64,000 nucleotides of DNA from Streptomyces sp. S3(2020) (GCF_013044505.1 NZ_JABERD010000008.1:43955-107954); one strand, 5' to 3'; shown: positions 42,047 through 50,352, counted from the first letter of the stretch. Made by a program: numbers and translations. The notes: generated by a model not told the origin, from the letters alone.

Positions 42047-42840
42047 ACGGATTCGCCTGGGCGGACTTCGCGACGAATCTCCTCTGGTGCGCGGCGGCAT
42101 CGCTCGGCGTCATGCTGCTCACCTTCGCCCTCGCCCTGCGCAAGGGGATGCACCGGATCGTCGACATCGCCTGGGGCCTCGCGTTCACCGCGGTCGCCGT
42201 GGTGAGCTGGGTGCTGTCGGCGGACAGCGGTGAGCCGGCGCGGCGGCTGCTGGTGACCGTACTCACGGCGGTGTGGGGGGTGCGGCTGGCGGCGCACATC
42301 GCCCGGCGCGGGCGCGGCCACGGCGAGGATCCCCGCTACGAAGCGCTGCTGGCCAAGGCACCCGGCAGCCGCAACCTGTACGCGCTGCGGATCGTGTACC
42401 TGCTCCAAGGCGCGCTGGTGTGGCTGGTGTCGCTGCCGGTGCAGGCCGCGCAGTACATCACCGGACCCATGGGGGCGGTGGCCGCGGTGGGCGCCTGTCT
42501 GTGGGCGGTAGGGGTCTGCTTCGAGGCGGTGGGCGACGCCCAGCTGGCCCGGTTCAAGGCGGATCCCGCGAACAAGGGCCGGATCATGGACCGCGGCCTG
42601 TGGAGCTGGACCCGCCACCCCAACTATTTCGGGGACTTCTGCGTCTGGTGGGGCCTTTTCCTGATCACGTGCGACGCGCCCGCCGCCGCGGCGGCCGTGC
42701 TGGTCTCGCCAGTGGTGATGACTCTGCTCCTGACCAAGGGCAGCGGGAAGCGGCTCCTGGAGCAGCACATGGCCGAACGCCCCGGATACGCGTCGTACAT
42801 GGCCCGGACCAGCGGCTTCTTCCCCCTGCCACCCAAGTGA
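42043..42840 (+). CDS. DUF1295 membrane protein (steroid-reductase-like)
   Basis: 265 aa from GTG 42043 (four-base overlap). About six membrane spans. The C-terminal signature SWTRHPNYFGDFCVWWGLFL and GYASYMARTSGFFPLPPK is typical of the DUF1295/3-oxo-5-alpha-steroid 4-dehydrogenase-like group. Rv0446c occupies the same place in the mycobacterial sigK locus. Probably a membrane reductase or methyltransferase-like enzyme for lipids. Its stop codon forms one end of the shared palindromic terminator. Confidence 0.9.
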   Translation: MNGFAWADFATNLLWCAAASLGVMLLTFALALRKGMHRIVDIAWGLAFTAVAVVSWVLSADSGEPARRLLVTVLTAVWGVRLAAHIARRGRGHGEDPRYEALLAKAPGSRNLYALRIVYLLQGALVWLVSLPVQAAQYITGPMGAVAAVGACLWAVGVCFEAVGDAQLARFKADPANKGRIMDRGLWSWTRHPNYFGDFCVWWGLFLITCDAPAAAAAVLVSPVVMTLLLTKGSGKRLLEQHMAERPGYASYMARTSGFFPLPPK

Positions 42841-42873
42841 CGGAGTGGGGCCCGGCCGGGCCCCACTCCGTCA
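42838..42873. terminator. bidirectional terminator made of a 36-bp perfect palindrome
   Basis: A perfect 36-bp palindrome whose outermost three bases are the stop codons of the two convergent genes: TGA of DUF1295 on the plus strand, and TCA, read as TGA, of the anti-sigma gene on the minus strand. The arms are TGACGGAGTGGGGCCCGG and its complement, with no unpaired centre. It would fold as an 18-bp hairpin in either transcript. Confidence 0.85.
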
Positions 42874-43623
42874 GGCCGGGAAGGTCATCAGAGCCACCGG
42901 TGACGAGGTGGGCGCCGTAGAACCACCCGCCGGTTCGACGGTGATTCCCATCCCGGACGCCCCGTCCACCGCGCCGCCCAACAGCACGGCCTGGTCGCTG
43001 CGGCCGGGGTCCATCAGCCCCGCGGACCGCATGGAGCCGTGGTCGTCGAACCACAGCTGGTAGACCTTCCCGCTCGGCGGATGCGCCATCCCGGAGACGA
43101 CGAACACAGCCCGGTCCTGGCTTTCGGAGACGACGACGGTGCCGGTCGCCCCGTCGGCGAGCTTCGCGGAACGGGTCCTGGCGTCCGGCGCGGCGAGCAC
43201 GGCGGCGATCCGGTCCGTCCCCTGCTCGGCCCGCCGGGCCTGCTCCAGGGCGTCCTCGGCGCGTTCGTGCTGCCACACCGCGATGCCGCCGAGCGCGGTG
43301 GCCGCCGCGATGCACGCCGCCAGCGCCCACCGCGACACCGCGCGTCCCCACGAGGCCGTCCGGTCCGTGCGGGGCAGGGCCGGCTCCCGGGGTGATTCCT
43401 GGCGGACGGTGGTGATCCGCTGCAGAACCTGCTCGCGCATCGCCGGGCGCGGTGTGACCGAGGCGGCGAGCCCCAGGCGGGCGGCGGTGGCGGACAGTTC
43501 GGCGGTCTCCTGGGTGCACGGCTCACAGGCCGCGAGGTGCCGCCGGAAGGCCTTGCGCTCCTCGTCGGACAGGGCGTGCAGGGCGTAGGCACCCGTCAGC
43601 GTGTGCAGGTCGGCGGTCGTCAT
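42871..43623 (-). CDS. rskA: RskA-type membrane anti-sigma factor
   Basis: 250 aa. The N-terminal zinc anti-sigma motif HLAACEPC (His29, Cys33, Cys36) lies within a cytosolic sigma-binding region. One membrane span follows at about residues 97-117 (WALAACIAAATALGGIAVW), then an extracytoplasmic domain with GKVYQLWFDDHGSMRSAGL, the hallmark of RskA/SCO-type anti-sigma K proteins. It should hold SigK inactive at the membrane until cleaved. It overlaps the sigma gene by four bases. Confidence 0.92.
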   Translation of the reverse strand: MTTADLHTLTGAYALHALSDEERKAFRRHLAACEPCTQETAELSATAARLGLAASVTPRPAMREQVLQRITTVRQESPREPALPRTDRTASWGRAVSRWALAACIAAATALGGIAVWQHERAEDALEQARRAEQGTDRIAAVLAAPDARTRSAKLADGATGTVVVSESQDRAVFVVSGMAHPPSGKVYQLWFDDHGSMRSAGLMDPGRSDQAVLLGGAVDGASGMGITVEPAGGSTAPTSSPVALMTFPA

Positions 43624-44204
43624 GCGGTCACCCCCAGGCAGTCGCGCAGCCGGATGAGTCCGTCGCGCAGGCGGGTCTTGACCGTGCCCAGGGGAAGCGT
43701 CAGGGCTTCGGCCACCTGGCGGTACGTCAGGCCCCGGTAGTAGGCGAGGGTGACGGCCTGGCGCTGGATCTCGGTCAGGGTGCGCAGACAGCGCCGCACC
43801 TGCTCCCGTTCCAGCCGGGCCTCCACCTGTTCGGTCACCTCGTCGTACTCGGGCGTCTGTTCCAGCAGCGCGGCCTTGTGGTCCCGGGCGGCGGCGGCCT
43901 CCACGGAGCGCACCCGGTCGACGGCACGGCGGTGCGCCAGGGTGAGGATCCAGTTGATGGCCGTGCCCCGGTCGCGGCGGTAGCGGGCGGCGGTGCGCCA
44001 CACCTCCACCAGGACCTCCTGCGCCACCTCCTCCGACTGTGCCTGGTCGCGCAGCACAGCGCGCACGACGCCGAGGACCGGGCCGGCCACGAGGTCGTAC
44101 ACCGAGGCGAACGCCTCCTCCTCGCCCAGGGCGACACGGCCCACCAACTCCTCCAGATCCGGCTCGGCGGATGGGTTTCTGCCGATATGCACGGCTCTTT
44201 TCAC
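43620..44204 (-). CDS. sigK: ECF sigma factor, SigK-like
   Basis: 194 aa from ATG 44204 with GGAGGA nearby. Region 2: EEVAQEVLVEVWRTAARYR and TAINWILTLAHRRAVDRVR. Region 4: LTEIQRQAVTLAYYRGLTYR with the helix-turn-helix VAEALTLPLGTVKTRLRDGL. Pairing with an RskA-type anti-sigma and convergence on the Rv0449c-Rv0446c-like operon support SigK. Its own promoter carries the same CCAATCC/CGGATT boxes as three neighbouring transcription units, so it appears autoregulated. The final name should be checked by phylogeny. Confidence 0.88.
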   Translation of the reverse strand: MKRAVHIGRNPSAEPDLEELVGRVALGEEEAFASVYDLVAGPVLGVVRAVLRDQAQSEEVAQEVLVEVWRTAARYRRDRGTAINWILTLAHRRAVDRVRSVEAAAARDHKAALLEQTPEYDEVTEQVEARLEREQVRRCLRTLTEIQRQAVTLAYYRGLTYRQVAEALTLPLGTVKTRLRDGLIRLRDCLGVTA

Positions 44205-44234
44205 GGGGTCCTCCGTGGTCGGGACATCTCCGGA

Positions 44235-44266
44235 CGTAATCCGATCCCCGGAAGGCCACGGATTGG
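44235..44266 (-). promoter_or_regulatory. autoregulatory promoter of sigK
   Basis: On the minus strand: CCAATCC (44266-44260), 16 bases, CGGATTACG (44243-44235), about 30 bp before the sigK start. Both boxes match the lipid operon promoter exactly. Confidence 0.75.
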
Positions 44267-44776
44267 TCCCACGTCCATGAAATCGCAGGTGAAACCCGAC
44301 CGCGCCCTCTCGTACGAGCCGTCAGCGCGGAGACGCCACGAGTCCGGGCGGCTGCGGCATTGCGCCTTGGTGCCCGGACGGCGAACCGGTGGCCCACTTG
44401 CGGGACGAGGACGTGGCCGTGACCCACGGAGAGCGCGACGGTGTCACCGACCCGCACGCCTCCGGATCGTTCGTCCACCGGGCCCGCACGGTCACCGCCC
44501 GGGCCGACCCCCGCCTCGTCTCAGACGGTGACCACGCCATGCTCCACCGCGCCACAGTCCGGCACCGCATGGCGGCCTCAGTCGTCCCCTCATCGCTGCG
44601 GCCGTGCCCGGCCCCGTCGGTTGTGCCGACCGAGACCCGCTTCGCGGAGTACCCGGAGAGGTGGGAGAACCGAGCCACCGCTCACCGAGGTGTACACCAT
44701 CAGAAGCAGGATGCTCTTCGTCCCGTGGGTGTGAGTCGCTCATGCCCCGGCCACCTCGGCGCCGGGGAGGACGCGT
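44267..44776. other. intergenic stretch without a recognisable gene
   Basis: About 510 bp between the sigK promoter and the DUF4142 gene. Short frames exist on both strands (for example 44389-44802 on the plus strand), but none has a ribosome site, a family motif or consistent codon bias. It may contain decayed coding sequence. Confidence 0.5.
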
Positions 44777-45559
44777 CTATCCGTTGCCCGGACTCGGGCT
44801 GACACCCGCGCTCGGGACGCTCTCGCCCGTGGGGTCGCCGGGGAGCACCGCGGGGGTGGAGGTCGCGGTCGGTGGCGCGGTGAGCACGACCATCGGCTCG
44901 CCGGGCTGAGGCGGCGGCGGGGTCAGGTCGGAGGCGGGGAGCTTCGGCGGGGTGGTCTGCTGGAAGAGGGCCTGGTCGAAGTTGACGAAGCCGGTCTTCT
45001 CCATGACCGTGATGTGGTCCAGGACGGTGTCGTTGGCCTGGTCCGCGAGCGCCCGCACCAGCGAGTTCTTGGTGGTGGAGCGGATCTTCGCCACCGTGTT
45101 GAAGATCGAGCCGTGGGTGATGCGCAGGATGTTGGCGAAGTTCGAGTCGAACTCCCGGCCGGAGCTGGAGTTGATCTGGTTCACGAACGCCACCTGCTGC
45201 GGACTGGCGACGTTGGGCAGGGTGATGCCGAGCATCGGGGCGATTCTGCGGCAGGTGGTGTCCAGCGCCGCGTGACCGTCGACGAGGTGCTCGCCCGCGG
45301 TCTTGACCTCCTTGGTCGTGCCCTTCTCCATGCCGATCTTGCCCAGCGGGTACTCCCACAGCCCCGCCGCCCGCACCTTGGCGACAAAGTCCCGGTCCTG
45401 CTCAGTGAGCGGACCCCACTGGGTCTGGGCGATCACACGGTCCTGTGCGGTGGACGCCTTGTCGAAGCCAAGCATGGTGGGGTAGGCGAGTGCGACCAAG
45501 GTCAGGCTGAGCGCGCCACCCATGAAGATCGTGCCTGTGGCATTCCGCGAAAGGCTCAC
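44777..45559 (-). CDS. DUF4142 family exported protein
   Basis: 260 aa from GTG 45559 with GGGAG five bases upstream. One N-terminal hydrophobic segment (about residues 10-30) acts as a signal anchor. The DUF4142 helical domain spans about 50-200, with LTEQDRDFVAKVRAAGLWE, KEVKTAGEHLVDGHAALD and FANILRITHGSIFNTVAKIR. The tail is Pro/Thr-rich and low-complexity. DUF4142 proteins are related to ferritin-like four-helix bundles and are often linked to stress; the function here is unknown. Confidence 0.85.
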   Translation of the reverse strand: MSLSRNATGTIFMGGALSLTLVALAYPTMLGFDKASTAQDRVIAQTQWGPLTEQDRDFVAKVRAAGLWEYPLGKIGMEKGTTKEVKTAGEHLVDGHAALDTTCRRIAPMLGITLPNVASPQQVAFVNQINSSSGREFDSNFANILRITHGSIFNTVAKIRSTTKNSLVRALADQANDTVLDHITVMEKTGFVNFDQALFQQTTPPKLPASDLTPPPPQPGEPMVVLTAPPTATSTPAVLPGDPTGESVPSAGVSPSPGNG

Positions 45560-45904
45560 CGTGACTCCCGTCCGCTCAAAGGATGTTCATAGGCTGAGTA
45601 CGCGCGAGTGACCTGCGGTGTTCAATGTCTTTGAACGTGGGTCAGCCCATGGAAGCGAAGGCAGCCATGGGCGACATGTTCGGCTGCACGAGCAGCTCCG
45701 GGGCGCGGTCGGCGACGGATCAGCCTGACCGAGCAAGCCGGTTCATCCTGACGCCAGGTGCAGCCCAGACGTTCTGCCTCAGCGGCCGACGGCCCTACAT
45801 CTGCGTCCCTTGGACAGTTCTCGAAGCTGGGCCTGCGCGCTCGGCTGGCGGCGGCATGCCCCCGAGCACGCGATACGACGGCCAGGCGCGACCGACCCGG
45901 TCGT

Positions 45905-46205
45905 CTGACGGTGTACACATGTCGGCGCCATAGGAGGCGTGTGGGCGGGGCCGGCCTGCCCCAGATCCATGGTCTGGCACGGGAGTTGAGCTGGTCGGTC
46001 GCCAGGGTCGTGGCGTATGTGATGTCGTCGGGGTTGGCGAGGGACTGGCTGGTGAAGGCGGTTGCGCGGAAGATGCGGGGGCCTCCAGTCATGGTGATCT
46101 GCTGGCCGTCCCGGACACGCAAGGCCCCGTGGACCCAGGTCTTCTCCGGTCCGCGGCTGTAGGCGAGTTCCGCTTTGATCCGGTGGCCGTATAGGACCAG
46201 GACTC
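45905..46205 (-). pseudogene. internally deleted IS630-type transposase remnant
   Basis: The minus strand reads GHRIKAELAYSRGPEKTWVHGALRVRDGQQITMTG and then passes directly into IFRATAFTSQSLANPDDITYATTLATDQLNSRARPWIWGRP (key blocks: SRGPEKTWVHGAL and ATDQLNSRARPWIWGRP). In intact relatives these blocks are separated by the DDE core (TDNLSSHNS region). Here that core is missing, so the catalytic residues are gone. No terminal repeats were found. Confidence 0.6.
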
Positions 46206-46224
46206 ACTCCTCAGGCCACAGGGG

Positions 46225-46530
46225 GTGTGCGCGGTCGCCGAGCTCTGGGGCTTAGCAAGTCAATGGCACGGGGGCTGGCGGATCCGGCTGGCCCGGGTGC
46301 GGGGCGGCGCGTGGGGACAGAAGCTGCCCCCGGACCTGGTCGGCATGGCCAGTGAGATCTGGTCGAGCCCGGCGGCGCCGATGCAGTCAGTTGCCGCTCA
46401 TCTGCTGCAGGAAACGCCCGATGTACGGGCGCACATCGAACAGTCCAAGTGACCACACGCCGCAGTGGCGCAGGCCATGCATGCCGAGTTCGTCGCGGCC
46501 TGCGCCGTCGGACCTGCGGTACGGCGAGTC
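46225..46530 (+). pseudogene. fragment of a PLP-dependent aminotransferase
   Basis: The frame reads DLVGMASEIWSSPAAPMQS, VAAHLLQETPDVRAHIEQSK, then TGA, then PHAAVAQAMHAEFVAACA. This matches the C-terminal part of class I/II aminotransferases, where the equivalent stretch is SKRLHAAV. A single C-to-T change would turn CGA into the TGA at about 46450. The PLP lysine region and the N-terminal half are absent, so this is a broken fragment in a stretch of remnants. Confidence 0.5.
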
Positions 46531-46601
46531 CGAGGCAGAGCGTTGGCAGGCGCTGAACAGCACCGACCCGGTAGGGCAGGACAGGGCTGAGCTAGGCCGC
46601 A

Positions 46602-46637
46602 GAGGAAGGGGGCGGCATCCGAGCCGCACCCTTCCTC
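46602..46637 (-). terminator. hairpin terminator of the MurR/RpiR gene
   Basis: GAGGAAGGG and GGCGGC pair with GCCGC and CCCTTCCTC around a six-base loop, ending three bases from the regulator's stop codon. A run of T does not follow, so strength is uncertain. Confidence 0.55.
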
Positions 46638-46640
46638 ATG

Positions 46641-47534
46641 TCATGTGCTGGGGGCGGTGTAGACGGAGAACTGCTCCAGCAACTGCTCCTCCACGAGAAG
46701 AGTCGACCGTGCTTCATGACCGCGCGCTTGAGCCACGCCGGTCGCCAGCGCCTGGACCAGGGAGGTGAAAGCAGCCATCGAGCGCAGGACGGACGCACCC
46801 GCGGCATCGACGTAGAAGACATGGTCGGCCGTGGTCGCCAGGGGTGACGAGGGGTTGTCGGTCAGCGCCACGCAGTGGGCGCCACGCGAGCGGGCCCATT
46901 CGGCACCCTTGACGGTCTCCGCGCTGTAGCGGTGGATGGAGACGGCTACGAAGCAGTCGCCCTCGCGGACACGCCGCAGCTCGTCGGTGAGGTTCCCCGA
47001 CGAACCCGTAACGGTGTGGACGTCTTCACGCAGCATCCGCAGCAAATAGCCCAACAGGTAGGCGGGAGCGTGGCACTTGCGTAGCCCCAACACGTGGACC
47101 CTCGGCGAGTCCGTCAAAGCGGATACTGCGCCTTGCCAGGTTTCGGGATGGATGCGGGCAAAGGTCCGGGCGATGTTGGCCTGGTCAAGGGCGACCGTAC
47201 GCTCGAGCGGGTCACTGCCCTCCGCGCCGAGCCGCTCCAGGTGCTTGTAGCGGTTCAGCAGCTGAGCCTGCTCACGCAGCTGTTCACGGCACAGTCGTGT
47301 CAGCCCGGGGAAGCCGTCGAGTCCAAGCGCGTTGGCAAACCGAACGACAGTCGCCTCGTTGACGCTCACGGCCGAGGCCAGGTCGGAGACCGTCATGAAG
47401 GCCACGCCTTCAGGGTCAGCCATGACGCGCTCGGCGAGCAGGCGTTGCGATCGGGTCAGAGTTGTTCCCCGCCCCCGCAACTCGGTGACGAGTTCGTCGT
47501 AGGACCGGGGAGGAGACTGCGGTCGAGAGGCCAT
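46641..47534 (-). CDS. MurR/RpiR family transcriptional regulator
   Basis: 297 aa from ATG 47534, preceded by AGGAGAG at eight bases. The N-terminal HTH_6 domain is seen in LTRSQRLLAERVMADPEGVA and MTVSDLASAVSVNEATVVRFANALG. The C-terminal SIS sugar-phosphate-binding domain (about 125-270) includes VHVLGLRKCHAPAYLLGYLL, VAVSIHRYSAETVKGA and VALTDNPSSPLATTADHVFYV. Regulators of this family sense phosphosugars or related small molecules. No sugar genes lie nearby, so its targets are not evident. The aminotransferase fragment next door could be a former neighbour gene. Confidence 0.9.
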   Translation of the reverse strand: MASRPQSPPRSYDELVTELRGRGTTLTRSQRLLAERVMADPEGVAFMTVSDLASAVSVNEATVVRFANALGLDGFPGLTRLCREQLREQAQLLNRYKHLERLGAEGSDPLERTVALDQANIARTFARIHPETWQGAVSALTDSPRVHVLGLRKCHAPAYLLGYLLRMLREDVHTVTGSSGNLTDELRRVREGDCFVAVSIHRYSAETVKGAEWARSRGAHCVALTDNPSSPLATTADHVFYVDAAGASVLRSMAAFTSLVQALATGVAQARGHEARSTLLVEEQLLEQFSVYTAPST

Positions 47535-47656
47535 GCTGAATTCTCTCCTAGCCGGGGCAATCACAGACCGCCCGGCCCACCAGGGCGCGGCAGGCATCCT
47601 CAGCGTGAATCAGGAGATCTCCTCCACTCGCTCCAGTTCCACGACCCTCCTACCTC

Positions 47657-47684
47657 AGCCATCCGTCCGAAGCCATCCGTCCGA
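47657..47684. repeat. perfect 14-bp tandem repeat upstream of the MurR/RpiR gene
   Basis: AGCCATCCGTCCGA occurs twice with no gap, 123 bp upstream of the regulator start codon. It could be an operator or a simple slippage product. Confidence 0.6.
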
Positions 47685-48051
47685 CTGATGAGCAAGCCGA
47701 GGCGCTATCCCGAGCGGCGCAGGGCGCCGGACAAGCACGCGGACGAAGTCCAGGAGCCTCTCAGGTCCTGCTCACACCCCTGGCACATCAGCAATCAAGA
47801 TCAGCCACTAAGTTGACACAACCTCCGGCGGAACACGCACGCCTCCGACGAACGGCCGCTCGATGTGATCGACAACGCGAACGTCGCCTGACGCGGCACC
47901 AGCTGCAAACCCCTCGCCGGCGCGCTCGCTGCCTCCAGATCGGACCGCACCCGCCACACGGTCCGCCCACTCGATATTTCGCCGCGCCATGTCAACCTGC
48001 GCGACCGCCCAGGCGTAAACCACACGACAGCAACACCCGAGGAGCCGGCGG
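47685..48051. other. intergenic region upstream of the third ECF sigma gene
   Basis: Contains TTGACA at 47813, which could be a -35 box, but no convincing -10 follows at the right spacing. A 60-codon minus-strand frame (47808-47990) has no clear ribosome site or family match. Nothing else is recognised. Confidence 0.4.
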
Positions 48052-48555
48052 TTGACCACAGAGGAATACGAGGAGTTCTACGCGTCCAGTGTGAGGCGCC
48101 TGACCGGACAGGTGTACCTCCTGACCGGAGATCTCCAAGAGGCGGAAGACGTGGTGCAGGAGGCATTCGTGCGCTGCTGGACCCGCAGGGCTTCCATCGA
48201 CAAGACCGCGACTCCCGAGGCCTGGGTGCGAACGGTGGCTTTCCGGCTTGCCGTGAGCCGCTTCAGGAGTACACGGCGAGGAAGGGAAGCCTGGAGAAGA
48301 GAGGTTCGCAGTCGGCCCGCCGAGGTGGCAGGCCCGGACGAGCAGAGCTTCGCGCTGGCTCAGGCCCTGGGGCAGCTGCCGCCGCGGCAGCGCCTGGTGA
48401 TGGTCTCGTTCTACCTGTGTGACATGACGGTGGAGCAGATTGCCGCAGCGGCCCACATGAGCTCGGGAACCGTGAAAACCCACCTGTTCAGAGGGCGCGC
48501 CGCCATGGCGCTTCTCCTGGACGACACCGAGGAGGACGAGCGCGATGGTGCCTGA
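48052..48555 (+). CDS. ECF sigma factor, SigE/SigL-like small type
   Basis: 167 aa from TTG 48052, with GAGGAG eight bases upstream. Region 2 reads YLLTGDLQEAEDVVQEAFVR (starting near residue 22) with AWVRTVAFRLAVSRFR. Region 4 reads LPPRQRLVMVSFYLCDMTVE with helix-turn-helix IAAAAHMSSGTVKTHLFRGR. It belongs to the short ECF sigma factors common in Streptomyces. The next gene overlaps its end by eleven bases and may be its membrane partner. Codon use is slightly less extreme than in the PKS region. Confidence 0.9.
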   Translation: MTTEEYEEFYASSVRRLTGQVYLLTGDLQEAEDVVQEAFVRCWTRRASIDKTATPEAWVRTVAFRLAVSRFRSTRRGREAWRREVRSRPAEVAGPDEQSFALAQALGQLPPRQRLVMVSFYLCDMTVEQIAAAAHMSSGTVKTHLFRGRAAMALLLDDTEEDERDGA

Positions 48556-48898
48556 CCCCTGGCCGAGCCAGTCCTTCGACTCCACGGGCGCAGATGCCGA
48601 GCTGCGCAGACGATTCAATGTCGTCGCTGCGGCCGCCTCTCGTGCTGCTGAGCCTGCGACCGGGGCGAGGATCACCACATTGGGCGGTGCCCGGCGCCGA
48701 CGCCGTCTGGCGACCGCAGCCGCCGGTTTCGTGATCGCGGTCACCGGTGTCACCGCCGCGCTTGTCATCGTCCTGACCGACACATCCGAGAGCGATCCGA
48801 TCGCCCCGCCCAGTCCATCGCTCACCACCAAGACGGCCACTGCTACACCCACGGGATCGTTGCCGCCCTCGAGCGGAGCTCTCGGGAGGCTTCCGTGA
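48545..48898 (+). CDS. small single-span membrane protein, candidate anti-sigma
   Basis: 117 aa. A basic N-terminal cytoplasmic part (about 50 residues) ends in ARRRRRLATAAAG, followed by one membrane span (about 55-77) and a Ser/Thr/Pro-rich outer tail. It overlaps the ECF sigma gene by eleven bases and the DUF2079 gene by four. There is no zinc motif. Position suggests regulation of the preceding sigma factor; there is no direct sequence proof. Confidence 0.65.
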   Translation: MVPDPWPSQSFDSTGADAELRRRFNVVAAAASRAAEPATGARITTLGGARRRRRLATAAAGFVIAVTGVTAALVIVLTDTSESDPIAPPSPSLTTKTATATPTGSLPPSSGALGRLP

Positions 48899-50352
48899 CA
48901 CCCAAAGAGTTGTACCTGAGCTCCGTTGCCGCGCCGCGTCGGCCGGCACCCCAGGTTGTGTCCACGTCGTCGCGGGTCTCCCGAACGCGTCCCGCCTGGG
49001 CCGACGGCGTCCTCCTGGCGGCCCTTTTCGGCGGCCTGTACGCGGTGTTGGCGGTATCGCGGTGGGTGCGCTACGGGACGATATCCTGGGATCTCGGTAT
49101 CTTCGTCCAGGTCGTCGATTCGTACTCCCACCTGCGATGGCCGGTTGCGGATCTCAAGGGCTCGGGCTTCGCGATTCTCGGCGACCACTTCAGCCCGGTG
49201 CTGGTTCTTCTGGCCCCCTTCTATCGCCTGTGTCCGACCCCCCTGACTCTGCTGGTCGCCCAGTCGATACTGCTGGGCGCATCCGTGTGGCCTGTCACTC
49301 ACGCTGCGGCTCAACTGCTGGGCAGGCGCACAGGAGTTCTGATCGGCGCAGGCTATGGAATGTCTTGGGGGCTGCAGAGAGCAGCCGACTTCGATTTCCA
49401 TGAGATCGCGTTCGCTGTGCCGCTGATCGCCGCATCGCTGGCTGCCGCCCTGCTGCGACGATGGCGATCGGCATTGCTATGGGCTGCTCCGTTGCTGCTT
49501 GTGAAGGAGGACCTCGGCCTCACCTGTGCGGCCATCGCGCTCGTCGTCGCCTGGCGATGCCGCGAACGCGACCCCGGATACCTGTTGCCGGCCCTCGCGA
49601 CCGCGGCGGTCGCAACGGTCTGCTGCCTGCTCACCGTGACTGTGCTGATTCCTGTCTTCAGCGAGGGCGGCTATGACTACTGGGCCAAGATCGGCGACGA
49701 CTCCGGCTTCATGGCGACACTCACCGAGGGAGGAGGCGAGAAGCTCCAGACCCTGATGTGGATCTTCCTGCCCACGAGTGGCCTGCTCGCACTCCGTTCG
49801 CCTCTGCTGATAGCCGCCCTGCCCACGCTGGCTTGGCGCATGCTGTCCAACGACGAGCACTACTGGAGCGTCGACTGGCACTACAGTGCCGTCCTCATGC
49901 CGGTCACCGCGCTGGCCATGACCGACGCTCTGACCCGGATGCGCGTCGCGCACCGCCCTCTGGTCCGGGCTTACGCCCACCATCTGCCCGCTGTCGTGCT
50001 CGCGGTGGCACTGACGCTGAGCATGCATCTGCCCTTCGCCTCACTGGCTGACGGCGCCACCTACAGCACAGACCGTCACGCCGAAGCCGGCGCGTCGACA
50101 CTGGCACGCATCCCCGATGGCGCGTCAGTAGAAGTCAATGTCATCCCCAGCGCGCACCTGACCAATCGATGCCGCGTCTACTGGGTCGGCAACGCTCACG
50201 GCGTCATCGCCGACTACATCGCCTACTACGATCCGAAATGGAGCGGCGAAGACATGCTCGCCTATGCGCGAAAACTGCACCCGGACGCCGCATACAACCT
50301 TGTGGCAGCGAAGGCGGGCTTCTGGGTGGTGAAGCGCGAACCGGCGCGCTGA
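48895..50352 (+). CDS. DUF2079 multi-span membrane protein
   Basis: 485 aa from GTG 48895. About ten membrane spans. Family features are TISWDLGIFVQVVDSYSHLRWP near the N-terminus, LGDHFSPVLVLLAPFYRLCP, and FDFHEIAFAVPLIAASLAAAL. DUF2079 proteins are related in shape to GT-C-type glycosyltransferases, and the acidic motif SWDLG after the first span would fit a catalytic aspartate. Substrate unknown. Probably in one operon with the sigma factor and the small membrane protein. Confidence 0.85.
   Translation: MTPKELYLSSVAAPRRPAPQVVSTSSRVSRTRPAWADGVLLAALFGGLYAVLAVSRWVRYGTISWDLGIFVQVVDSYSHLRWPVADLKGSGFAILGDHFSPVLVLLAPFYRLCPTPLTLLVAQSILLGASVWPVTHAAAQLLGRRTGVLIGAGYGMSWGLQRAADFDFHEIAFAVPLIAASLAAALLRRWRSALLWAAPLLLVKEDLGLTCAAIALVVAWRCRERDPGYLLPALATAAVATVCCLLTVTVLIPVFSEGGYDYWAKIGDDSGFMATLTEGGGEKLQTLMWIFLPTSGLLALRSPLLIAALPTLAWRMLSNDEHYWSVDWHYSAVLMPVTALAMTDALTRMRVAHRPLVRAYAHHLPAVVLAVALTLSMHLPFASLADGATYSTDRHAEAGASTLARIPDGASVEVNVIPSAHLTNRCRVYWVGNAHGVIADYIAYYDPKWSGEDMLAYARKLHPDAAYNLVAAKAGFWVVKREPAR

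Noticed and set aside
44389..44802. 137-codon plus-strand frame near sigK
   Set aside because: No ribosome site or recognisable family, and it overlaps the end of the DUF4142 gene; possibly decayed sequence.
47808..47990. 60-codon minus-strand frame upstream of the third ECF sigma gene
   Set aside because: No convincing ribosome site and no motif; kept only as a note on the intergenic region.
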